Assembly: GCA_019114885.1 (NCBI GenBank)
Contig: DXEQ01000045.1
Span: 1-10,368, forward strand
Direction of reading: 5' to 3'
DNA length: 10,368 nt
DNA from: Candidatus Anaerobutyricum stercoripullorum
GTDB taxonomy: Bacteria > Bacillota > Clostridia > Lachnospirales > Lachnospiraceae
The notes beneath the pieces are model-generated. The model did no database searches, was not told where the DNA came from, and saw only the letters and a list, made by a program, of their open reading frames with translations. Positions within the stretch are counted from its first letter, which is position 1. Each line of letters starts with the position of its first letter. Below are positions 1 through 5,935 of this stretch, piece by piece. Made by a program: the position numbers and the translations under genes.

Positions 1-159
1 TTCTCTAACGGCATCGGTGTTGAGAAGACCTGGCCGGTACATTCTCCAATCGTTACCAAGATCGAAGTGATCAGAAAAGGTAAAGTAAGAAGAGCAAAAC
101 TTTACTACTTACGTGACAGAGTTGGTAAGAAGGCTAAGGTTAAAGAGTTAGTTAAATAG
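1..159 (+). CDS. rplS: 50S ribosomal protein L19, C-terminal part
   Basis: Only the last 52 codons and the TAG stop are present; the 5' end lies outside the window. The frame reads NGIGVEKTWPVHSP, then the basic stretch GKVRRAKLYYLRDR and a lysine-rich end. This matches the conserved C-terminal half of bacterial L19, a protein at the 30S-50S interface of the large subunit. L19 normally has about 115 residues, so roughly half is visible. The codons (gttaaagagttagttaaa, for example) are more AT-rich than those of the genes downstream, as is common for highly expressed ribosomal protein genes in such genomes. A hairpin with a T-run begins 18 nt after the stop and probably ends the ribosomal protein transcript. 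The signal peptidase and rbgA that follow are the usual Firmicutes neighbours of rplS. Confidence 0.97.
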   Translation, partial: FSNGIGVEKTWPVHSPIVTKIEVIRKGKVRRAKLYYLRDRVGKKAKVKELVK

Positions 160-176
160 TATCAGAGGATGAGAAA

Positions 177-208
177 GGGGCGAGTATTTATTTACTTGCC
201 CTGTTTTT
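177..208 (+). terminator. Intrinsic terminator after rplS
   Basis: A 9-bp stem pairs 178-186 (GGGCGAGTA) with 193-201 (TACTTGCCC), with one G-T wobble and a 6-nt loop (187-192). It is followed by TG and five T residues (204-208). This is the form of a Rho-independent terminator and lies between the rplS stop and the Shine-Dalgarno of the next gene at 215-218. It implies that lepB and later genes are transcribed from another promoter or by partial read-through. I could not pick out a convincing sigma-A promoter in the 67-nt gap. Confidence 0.72.
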
Positions 209-226
209 CCATATGGAGATTTTGTT

Positions 227-772
227 ATGGCAGTAAAGAACTATCGGTATTTGGAGAGAAGAAACCGGATGATCCGCCGGATCGGTTTCTGGGTGGGCGA
301 GGTTGCCGCGGTGATCTTTCTCGCCTTTTTGATCATCCAGTTCTGTTTTCAGACAGTGACGGTGCACGGAGAGTCCATGCAGCCGTCCTATTATGAAGGA
401 AATGTACTGCTGGTCAATAAATTGAGCTACCGTATCGGCGGTCCAAAACGATTTGATCCGGTGCTTCTGGAGATTGAGAACGGGACAGCCGTCCACTATA
501 CCGTAAAGCGGGTCATCGGCCTGCCGGGAGAGACGGTGCAGATTACCGGAGGAGAGATCCTCATTGACGGAGAAGCGCTGGAAGATACATTTGAGGAAGA
601 GATTCTGTCCGCGGGGCTGGCTGCCTACGGCGTGGAGCTGGGAGAGGACGAATATTTTGTCATGGGAGATAACTGCAACAACAGCGAGGACTCCCGCGTG
701 GCAAATATCGGAAACATCAAACGGACACAGTTCGTTGGTAAGATAGTCGGAAGAATCGGAGGCGGAGAATAA
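227..772 (+). CDS. lepB: Type I signal peptidase (first copy)
   Basis: This 181-residue protein is a type I signal peptidase, which removes signal peptides from exported preproteins on the outer face of the membrane. One N-terminal membrane segment (about residues 22-42) follows a basic cytoplasmic stretch. The catalytic serine is Ser50 in GESMQPS and the general-base lysine is Lys94 in VKRVIGLPGETVQ. The third conserved box is GDNCNNSEDSR (147-157), fitting the GDNxxxSxDSR pattern. The start is ATG 227, with GGAG at 215-218. Small departures from canonical sequences are SMQPSY in place of SMxPTL, FDPVLLE in place of the usual DIV-type strand, and no WPL-type C-terminus. The catalytic dyad is intact, so it is probably active, perhaps with different substrate preference. 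A second, non-identical signal peptidase lies two genes downstream, on the other side of rbgA. Confidence 0.95.
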   Translation: MAVKNYRYLERRNRMIRRIGFWVGEVAAVIFLAFLIIQFCFQTVTVHGESMQPSYYEGNVLLVNKLSYRIGGPKRFDPVLLEIENGTAVHYTVKRVIGLPGETVQITGGEILIDGEALEDTFEEEILSAGLAAYGVELGEDEYFVMGDNCNNSEDSRVANIGNIKRTQFVGKIVGRIGGGE

Positions 773-778
773 GAGACG

Positions 779-798
779 CCGGGAGCACAGCTTCCCGG
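779..798 (+). other. Intercistronic hairpin, lepB to rbgA
   Basis: CCGGGA (779-784) pairs with TCCCGG (793-798), and an inner GC/GC pair (785-786 with 790-791) leaves T792 bulged and closes a 3-nt ACA loop. The hairpin begins 7 nt after the lepB stop and ends 13 nt before the rbgA Shine-Dalgarno (812-816). No T-run follows, so it is not a normal terminator. A role in mRNA stability or processing is possible but is inference. Confidence 0.5.
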
Positions 799-821
799 AT
801 GTGGATGAGATGGAGGATACT

Positions 822-1688
822 ATGCATTTTCAGTGGTATCCGGGTCATATGACAAAGGCCCGGCGAATGATGCAGGAGAATATTAAGCTGATCGATCTGA
901 TGGTCGAGCTGGTGGACGCCAGAGTGCCTTACAGCAGCAAGAATCCGGATATTGATGAACTGGCCAGGAATAAGGCCAGGCTGATTCTTCTGAATAAGGC
1001 GGACATGGCGGATGAGGCGGTTACCAGAGAGTGGGAGACCTATTATAAGGAGAAGGGCTTTTTTGTTGCCCGGGTCAACTCACAAAAAGGGACCGGCATC
1101 AAAGAAGTAAAGAAGCTGGTGGAGGAAGCCTGCCGCGAAAAGAAGGAGCGGGACAGAAAGCGGGGAATCTTAAACCGTCCGGTCCGCGCCATGGTGGCTG
1201 GGATTCCCAACGTGGGCAAGTCCACCTTTATCAATTCTTTTGCGGGCAAGGCCTGCGCAAAAACCGGAAATAAACCGGGTGTGACAAAGGGAAAGCAATG
1301 GATTAAAATTAATAAAAATGTGGAGCTTCTGGATACGCCGGGAATTCTCTGGCCGAAGTTTGAAGATCAGGCGGTGGGACTGCGTCTGGCATGGATCGGT
1401 TCCATCAAGGAGGAAGTTTTAAATACCACGGAGCTTTCCGTGGAACTTCTCAGATTCCTCTGCGACCGGTATCCGGGGGCACTTTCGGAGCGCTACGGCA
1501 CAGAGGAGGATGCGGATGCGGTGCGTCTGCTGGAAAGAATCGGTCAGGTCCGCGGCTGCCTGATGAAAGGAAGCCAGGTGGATGTGGAAAAGGCAGGACT
1601 GCTGGTCCTGGATGATTTCCGCTCTCTGCGGCTGGGCCGCATCTCACTGGAGCGGCCGCAGGATGTATCGGACAGGCTCTGCGACTGA
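822..1688 (+). CDS. rbgA: Ribosome biogenesis GTPase RbgA (YlqF)
   Basis: RbgA is a circularly permuted GTPase needed for late assembly of the 50S subunit in Firmicutes. The GTPase motifs appear in permuted order: G4 NKAD (residues 58-61), then G1 GIPNVGKST (127-135), then G3 DTPG (171-174). The conserved opening reads WYPGHMTKARRMM, and an RNA-binding-type helical C-terminal domain follows (about 185-288). I chose ATG 822 because GGAGG at 812-816 sits 5 nt upstream and the product begins exactly where family members begin. An in-frame GTG at 801 would add seven residues and has no good ribosome site. At 288 residues it is of normal length. Its position next to rplS fits, since both concern the large subunit. 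It is bracketed by two signal peptidase genes. Confidence 0.97.
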   Translation: MHFQWYPGHMTKARRMMQENIKLIDLMVELVDARVPYSSKNPDIDELARNKARLILLNKADMADEAVTREWETYYKEKGFFVARVNSQKGTGIKEVKKLVEEACREKKERDRKRGILNRPVRAMVAGIPNVGKSTFINSFAGKACAKTGNKPGVTKGKQWIKINKNVELLDTPGILWPKFEDQAVGLRLAWIGSIKEEVLNTTELSVELLRFLCDRYPGALSERYGTEEDADAVRLLERIGQVRGCLMKGSQVDVEKAGLLVLDDFRSLRLGRISLERPQDVSDRLCD

Positions 1689-1695
1689 TAAGGCG

Positions 1696-1736
1696 GTGAT
1701 CAGGCAGCGCGGGACAAAAGAGCGCAGCCCGATCAC
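1696..1736 (+). other. Extended hairpin between rbgA and second lepB
   Basis: GTGATC (1696-1701) pairs with GATCAC (1731-1736), GGC (1703-1705) with GCC (1727-1729), and GCGC (1707-1710) with GCGC (1722-1725). The segments are separated by symmetrical single mismatches, and the loop is 11 nt (1711-1721). That gives 13 base pairs in the gap. The hairpin begins 8 nt after the rbgA stop and ends 5 nt before the GGGAGG of the next gene (1742-1747). No T-run follows. It could protect the upstream mRNA, be a processing site, or modulate translation of the second lepB; the sequence alone cannot decide. Confidence 0.6.
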
Positions 1737-1754
1737 GGAATGGGAGGAAGAGAT

Positions 1755-2363
1755 ATGGAGCAAAAGAAACAGGAGGAAGTCTCCGGTATGCAAAAAAAAC
1801 ATGACTCAGCAGAAGGAAAAAAGGCGAATATCATGAAAGAAATCCTGGGCACCATTGCCTACGTGGCGATCATCTGTCTGGTCGTTTTTCTGGTACTTCG
1901 CTTTGTGGGACAGAGGACGGTGGTGAACGGCCACTCCATGGATCCGACGCTGGCCCACGGGGAGAATCTGATCATGGACAAGCTCACCTATCAGTTTTCA
2001 GATCCGGACCGGTTTGATATCGTCATATTCCCGGGACCGGAAGAAGAAGGCGAACATCCGTATTTTATCAAGAGGGTGATCGGTCTGCCCGGCGAGACCG
2101 TGCAGATCATGGATGGCAAGGTGTATATCAACGGAGAAGAACTGACGGATGACGTTTACGGAATCACGGATTATATTGAGCAGCCGGGAATCGCGGAGGA
2201 ACCGCTGACTCTCGGAGAAGATGAATATTTCTGTCTGGGCGACAACCGGCCGGTCAGCTACGACAGCCGGTATGAGCCGGTGGGTCCGGTACACCGTTCA
2301 GAGATCATCGGCAAAGTATGGATTCGAATCTGGCCGCTGTCAGAGTTCGGACCGGTAGAGTAG
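1755..2363 (+). CDS. lepB: Type I signal peptidase (second copy)
   Basis: This is a second type I signal peptidase, 202 residues long. It has a hydrophilic, lysine-rich cytoplasmic stretch (1-28), one membrane segment (about 31-51), the catalytic Ser61 in GHSMDPTL, Lys106 in FIKRVIGLPGE and the box GDNRPVSYDSR (162-172). All of these match the canonical Gram-positive enzyme, including DIVIFP before the lysine box and a WPL near the C-terminus. ATG 1755 is preferred because GGGAGG at 1742-1747 precedes it by 7 nt; the in-frame ATG at 1740 overlaps that site. It shares the run KRVIGLPGETVQI and LGEDEYF with the copy at 227-772 but differs in much of the rest, so the two are related but not a recent duplicate. 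Possession of several type I signal peptidases is common in Firmicutes. Confidence 0.96.
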   Translation: MEQKKQEEVSGMQKKHDSAEGKKANIMKEILGTIAYVAIICLVVFLVLRFVGQRTVVNGHSMDPTLAHGENLIMDKLTYQFSDPDRFDIVIFPGPEEEGEHPYFIKRVIGLPGETVQIMDGKVYINGEELTDDVYGITDYIEQPGIAEEPLTLGEDEYFCLGDNRPVSYDSRYEPVGPVHRSEIIGKVWIRIWPLSEFGPVE

Positions 2364-2422
2364 ATTTTGATATGAGAAGAACCTGTCGGCGTGGCTGATG
2401 AGGTGTGTCAGAAAAGAGAACC

Positions 2423-3193
2423 ATGGAAAAAAAGAGTATCGCTGCAATCAGAGAAGAATTGAACAATACACCGCCGGAACAGCTGCAGGCACAGATTGAT
2501 CTGTACCGGGGCGACGGGCGAAAAGGAGTGCAGAGCATCGTTGCGTCTCAGGAGAAGCGTCTGCAGAAGTATGAGGCAGAGCGGATCCGCATCGAGAATC
2601 TGTGTCAGTTTGAGAAAAAATACGAAGAATATACGTATATCTGCGGCATTGACGAGGTGGGAAGGGGACCGCTGGCGGGTCCGGTGGTAGCCGGGGCAGT
2701 GATTCTGCCGAAGGACTGCCGGATTCTGTACATCAACGATTCCAAGAAGTTGTCCGCAAAAAAGCGGGAGGAGCTTTCCAGAGAGATTCAGGAGAAGGCG
2801 CTGGCAGTTGGCATCGGTCTGTCCACGCAGGAGAGGATTGACGAGATCAATATCCTTCAGGCTACCTATGAGGCCATGCGCAAGGCCATTGCCGCCCTCC
2901 CGGTCCGTCCGTCTTTGCTGCTCAATGACGCGGTGACGATTCCGGAGGTGGATATCCCGCAGGTGGGAATCGTAAAGGGAGACGCCCGGAGTATCTCCAT
3001 CGGCGCGGCCAGCATCGTGGCCAAAGTATACCGGGACGCCATGATGGAAGAATACGACAGGATGTATCCGGGCTATGGATTTGCCTCCAATAAAGGATAC
3101 GGCTCAGCGGAGCACATCGAGGCCCTTCACAGGATGGGACCATGTCCGATTCACAGGCGGAGTTTTTTAAAGTCAATCCTGCAGGAGAGATGA
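2423..3193 (+). CDS. rnhB: Ribonuclease HII
   Basis: RNase HII cuts the RNA strand of RNA-DNA hybrids and starts removal of single ribonucleotides misincorporated in DNA. The signature IDEVGRGPLAGPVVAGAV gives the first two metal ligands, Asp77 and Glu78. The others are likely Asp169 in LLLNDAV and Asp205 in AKVYRDAMM. The motif NKGYGSAEHIEAL lies near the C-terminus. An N-terminal helical extension of about 70 residues precedes the catalytic domain, as in the Bacillus subtilis RnhB type. The product has 256 residues from ATG 2423. The start is not certain: only a weak AAGAGA precedes it, and an in-frame GTG at 2405 would add six residues but has GAGG only one base upstream. It lies 59 nt after lepB and 84 nt before yraN, in the usual Firmicutes order. 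Confidence 0.96.
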   Translation: MEKKSIAAIREELNNTPPEQLQAQIDLYRGDGRKGVQSIVASQEKRLQKYEAERIRIENLCQFEKKYEEYTYICGIDEVGRGPLAGPVVAGAVILPKDCRILYINDSKKLSAKKREELSREIQEKALAVGIGLSTQERIDEINILQATYEAMRKAIAALPVRPSLLLNDAVTIPEVDIPQVGIVKGDARSISIGAASIVAKVYRDAMMEEYDRMYPGYGFASNKGYGSAEHIEALHRMGPCPIHRRSFLKSILQER

Positions 3194-3277
3194 CACATTT
3201 GCTGTGTGGATGTGCCGTATCATGTGTAACAAAAAATGAGTGAGAGCCCGTTTGTTTTGCGGGACGCGGGAGGACAG

Positions 3278-3637
3278 GTGAATTACAGAAAAGAAAGAGG
3301 GCGGAATGGAGAGACCGCGGCGGCAGCTTTTCTGGAACAGCGGAGAGTCCGTATCCTGCTGCGCAATTACCGGTGCCCCTTCGGGGAGATCGATCTGATC
3401 GGAAAAGAGAAAGATACGATTCTGATCATCGAGGTCAAGATGCGCAGCGACCGGGAGCAGGGCTATGCCTGTGAGGCTGTGGATGCGAGGAAGCAGTATA
3501 AGATCTGCCGGATTTATGATTATTTCCGGATGCAATACCGGCTGGATGAGTATGTGCCGGTACGGTTTGACGTGGTGGAAGTGGACGGCAGATATGACTG
3601 CCGCTGGATCCGCAATGCATTTCCTTATCAGTATTAG
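3278..3637 (+). CDS. yraN: YraN family (UPF0102) nuclease-like protein
   Basis: This is a small protein of the UPF0102/YraN family, which has a restriction-endonuclease-like fold but no firmly established role. The PD-(D/E)XK-like core is visible as FGEIDLIG (Glu37, Asp39) followed by IIEVKMR (Glu52, Lys54). The opening KERGRNGETAAAAFL matches the family's conserved N-terminal helix with its Gly-Glu. I chose GTG 3278: GGGAGG at 3268-3273 lies just upstream and the 119-residue product has the normal family length. An in-frame ATG at 3236 would add 14 residues but has no ribosome site. The position directly after rnhB is typical and suggests a link to nucleic acid metabolism, which is inference. 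The catalytic residues look intact. Confidence 0.93.
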   Translation: MNYRKERGRNGETAAAAFLEQRRVRILLRNYRCPFGEIDLIGKEKDTILIIEVKMRSDREQGYACEAVDARKQYKICRIYDYFRMQYRLDEYVPVRFDVVEVDGRYDCRWIRNAFPYQY

Positions 3638-3647
3638 GAAATGTGCA

Positions 3648-3665
3648 ATCTGCCTTTCTGCGGAT
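3648..3665 (+). other. Small hairpin before pgeF ribosome site
   Basis: ATCTGC (3648-3653) pairs with GCGGAT (3660-3665), with one T-G wobble and a 6-nt loop. It ends two bases before the AGGAG (3668-3672) that serves pgeF. It is short and could be chance, but it is placed like the hairpins before rbgA and the second lepB. Confidence 0.35.
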
Positions 3666-3677
3666 ATAGGAGTCGGA

Positions 3678-4559
3678 ATGATGGAATGGATTTATGCAAA
3701 CAGGAATCATACAACGATCACAAATGAGAAAGACGGCGTGGTCTATCTGACCTTCCCGAAACTGGCGGCAGCCGGGGTGCGGCATGGATTCTCCACCCGC
3801 ATGGGCGGCGTCAGCGAAGGACATCTGGCGTCCATGAACCTGTCTTTTACCAGAGGGGATGACCCGGAAAATGTGCGGGAGAACTTTCGAAGGATTGCGG
3901 ACGCCATCGGTTTCAGGGCGGAAGACCTTGTATTTTCCGCGCAGGTTCATGAGACGAAGCTGCGGAAAGTGACGGCCGAAAACCGGGGCGAGGGTATCGT
4001 GCGGGAGACGGTGCCAGGTGTGGACGGGCTGGCCACCAACGAGCCGGGAGTCCCCCTCTATACTTCCTATGCGGACTGTGTGCCGCTGTTATTTTTTGAC
4101 CCGGAAAAGCAGGTAATCGCCATGGCCCACTCCGGCTGGAGAGGAACAGCCGCCCGCATCGGGGCAAAGATGGTCCGTTTTCTGGAGAGGGAGTACGGAA
4201 GCCGGGTGGAGAATATCATCGCCGCCATCGGGCCTTCCATCTGCCGGAACTGTTATGAGGTCAGTGAAGATGTGGCGCAGGCATTCCGGGAAAGCTTTTC
4301 ACCGGGGCAGTGCGCGCAGATTTTTGATGCGAAGGAGAACGGCAAATATCAGCTGGATCTCTGGGAGGCAAACCGGATGATTCTCACGGAGGCGGGTATC
4401 CTGCCGGAGCATCTGGATATCACAGATCTGTGTACCTGCTGCAATCACAGTATGCTGTTTTCCCACCGGGCCAGCCATGGCAGGCGCGGAAATATGGGCT
4501 GTTTTATGTGTCTTGATGAACAGAGATCGCTGTCCGGTTCAGATGGGACTGCCGGATAG
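3678..4559 (+). CDS. pgeF: PgeF/YfiH family multicopper-like (laccase-domain) protein
   Basis: This protein belongs to the YfiH/PgeF/LACC1 family, formerly annotated as polyphenol oxidase or laccase domain. Members act as purine nucleoside phosphorylase or adenosine deaminase in vitro, and E. coli PgeF has been linked to peptidoglycan editing. The metal-binding triad is seen as His91 (SAQVHETK), Cys134 (SYADCVPLLFFD) and His151 (AMAHSGWRGTAARI). IGPSICRNCYEV (184-195) and FSHRASHGRRGN near the end are further family motifs. The start is ATG 3678 or the adjacent ATG 3681; AGGAG at 3668-3672 suits either. The product has 293 residues, slightly above the usual length of about 250-280, with a polar C-terminal tail. 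The C-terminal part is rich in cysteine (252, 254, 255, 275, 278), which is more than the family needs. The exact substrate is inferred from the family. Confidence 0.93.
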   Translation: MMEWIYANRNHTTITNEKDGVVYLTFPKLAAAGVRHGFSTRMGGVSEGHLASMNLSFTRGDDPENVRENFRRIADAIGFRAEDLVFSAQVHETKLRKVTAENRGEGIVRETVPGVDGLATNEPGVPLYTSYADCVPLLFFDPEKQVIAMAHSGWRGTAARIGAKMVRFLEREYGSRVENIIAAIGPSICRNCYEVSEDVAQAFRESFSPGQCAQIFDAKENGKYQLDLWEANRMILTEAGILPEHLDITDLCTCCNHSMLFSHRASHGRRGNMGCFMCLDEQRSLSGSDGTAG

Positions 4560-4573
4560 GGTTGTTCACCGGA

Positions 4574-4594
4574 TTTTGCACAGCTGTGGGAAAA
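4574..4594 (+). other. Palindrome in the pgeF to DUF512 gap
   Basis: The 10-bp perfect palindrome CACAGCTGTG (4579-4588) is flanked by TTTT (4574-4577) and AAAA (4591-4594), which extends the symmetry. It could be a DNA-binding site or a short RNA hairpin. I do not recognise it as the site of a known regulator. It lies 22-42 nt before the downstream ATG. Confidence 0.35.
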
Positions 4595-4615
4595 CAGAGA
4601 AGAGAGAGGAAAACC

Positions 4616-5935
4616 ATGAAAAAACAATGGCATCTCATCACCGGAGTGGAGCCGGGCGGTATCGGCGAAGAGTGCGGTCTGGAACCGGGCGACCGGATCG
4701 GAGCCATCAACGGACATGAGATAGAAGATTTTTTTGATTATCAGTATTATATAGAAGAAGAATTTCTCCGGGTGGAAGTTTTAACAAAAGATAATGAGGA
4801 ATGTACCCTGGAGATTGAGAAGGAAGAAGACGAGGATCTGGGAATTACTTTTGAGTCTTTTCTGATGGATGAGTACCAGTCCTGTTGTAATAAATGTGTG
4901 TTCTGCTTCATCGATCAGATGCCGCCGGGCATGCGCGAGACCCTGTATTTTAAGGACGATGATTCCCGTCTGTCCTTTTTGCAGGGAAACTACATCACTC
5001 TCACCAACATGAAAGAAAAGGATATCGACCGGGTGATCCGCTATCATCTGGCGCCGATCAATATATCTGTGCACACCACGAACCCGGAACTGCGCTGCCA
5101 GATGCTGCACAACCGGTTTGCAGGAGATATCCTCGCGAAGATCCGCCGGTTTTATGAGGCGGGGATTCCCATGAACAGTCAGGTGGTGCTCTGCAAGGGA
5201 ATCAACGATGGAGAGGAACTGGACCGCACCATCCGGGAGCTGGGGGAGTTTCTTCCTTACATGGAGAGCCTTTCCGTGGTGCCGGTGGGACTGACGAGAT
5301 ACCGGGAAGACCTTCCGAAGCTGGAAGCTTTTACGAGGGAGGACGCAGAAAATGTATTGGCACAGATTCAGGGCTGGCAGAAACATTTTCTGGCCAAGAA
5401 GGGAACGTCCTTCGTCCATGCCAGTGACGAGTGGTTCATCCTGGCCGGAAGAGAGTTTCCGCCGGAAGAATATTATGAAGGCTTCGGGCAGCTGGAAAAT
5501 GGAGTCGGCATGATGCGGCTTCTGATTGGCGAGGTGGAAGAGAGGCTGGCGCAGCTTACCGGCGATGAGAGGGAGAGAACCGTGTCCGTCGCCACGGCAA
5601 AGCTGGCTTATCCGACAATCTGCCGGCTGGCTAAGCAGGTGAGTAGGAAGTATCCTCATATTCATGTACATGTATACTGTATTGCCAATACATTTTTTGG
5701 CGAACAGATCACAGTCACCGGTCTGCTCACCGGACAGGATATCCGGCGGCAGCTTGCCGGCAGAGAGCTGGGAGAGGAACTGCTGCTCCCATGCAATGTA
5801 TTGAAGGCAGACGAAGATATTTTTCTTGATGATATGCGTCTTTCTGATCTGGCCGAAGCTTTACAAGTTCCGGTGAATATTATACAATCAGAAGGACAGG
5901 ACTTTGTTGATAAAATAATTGGAGGTAAGATATGA
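4616..5935 (+). CDS. PDZ / radical SAM / DUF512 protein of unknown substrate
   Basis: This 439-residue protein has three parts. An N-terminal PDZ-like domain (about 5-70) contains VEPGGIGEECGLEPGDRI. A radical-SAM-like region follows, with an Fe-S motif CX3CX2C formed by Cys90, Cys94 and Cys97 (CCNKCVFCFIDQMP). The C-terminal DUF512 domain contains NTFFGEQITVTGLLTGQDI (about 358-376) and FLDD (about 403). Radical SAM enzymes bind a 4Fe-4S cluster through these cysteines and cleave S-adenosylmethionine to a radical. The substrate of this clostridial family is not known to me. The start is ATG 4616, with AGAGAGGA just upstream; a TTG at 4562 would add 18 residues and is less likely. Its stop overlaps the der start by 4 nt (ATGA), which implies translational coupling. 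Conservation next to der and plsY in Clostridia suggests a core function, perhaps in ribosome or membrane biology (inference). Confidence 0.94.
   Translation: MKKQWHLITGVEPGGIGEECGLEPGDRIGAINGHEIEDFFDYQYYIEEEFLRVEVLTKDNEECTLEIEKEEDEDLGITFESFLMDEYQSCCNKCVFCFIDQMPPGMRETLYFKDDDSRLSFLQGNYITLTNMKEKDIDRVIRYHLAPINISVHTTNPELRCQMLHNRFAGDILAKIRRFYEAGIPMNSQVVLCKGINDGEELDRTIRELGEFLPYMESLSVVPVGLTRYREDLPKLEAFTREDAENVLAQIQGWQKHFLAKKGTSFVHASDEWFILAGREFPPEEYYEGFGQLENGVGMMRLLIGEVEERLAQLTGDERERTVSVATAKLAYPTICRLAKQVSRKYPHIHVHVYCIANTFFGEQITVTGLLTGQDIRRQLAGRELGEELLLPCNVLKADEDIFLDDMRLSDLAEALQVPVNIIQSEGQDFVDKIIGGKI

Noticed and set aside
3465..3677. Upstream extension of the pgeF frame overlapping yraN
   Set aside because: It overlaps most of yraN, has no ribosome site at its start, and the family begins near 3678 where AGGAG is present.
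4781..5671. Long minus-strand frame of 296 codons opposite the DUF512 gene
   Set aside because: It is the antisense shadow of a strongly supported radical-SAM gene; it has no recognised motif and no independent support.
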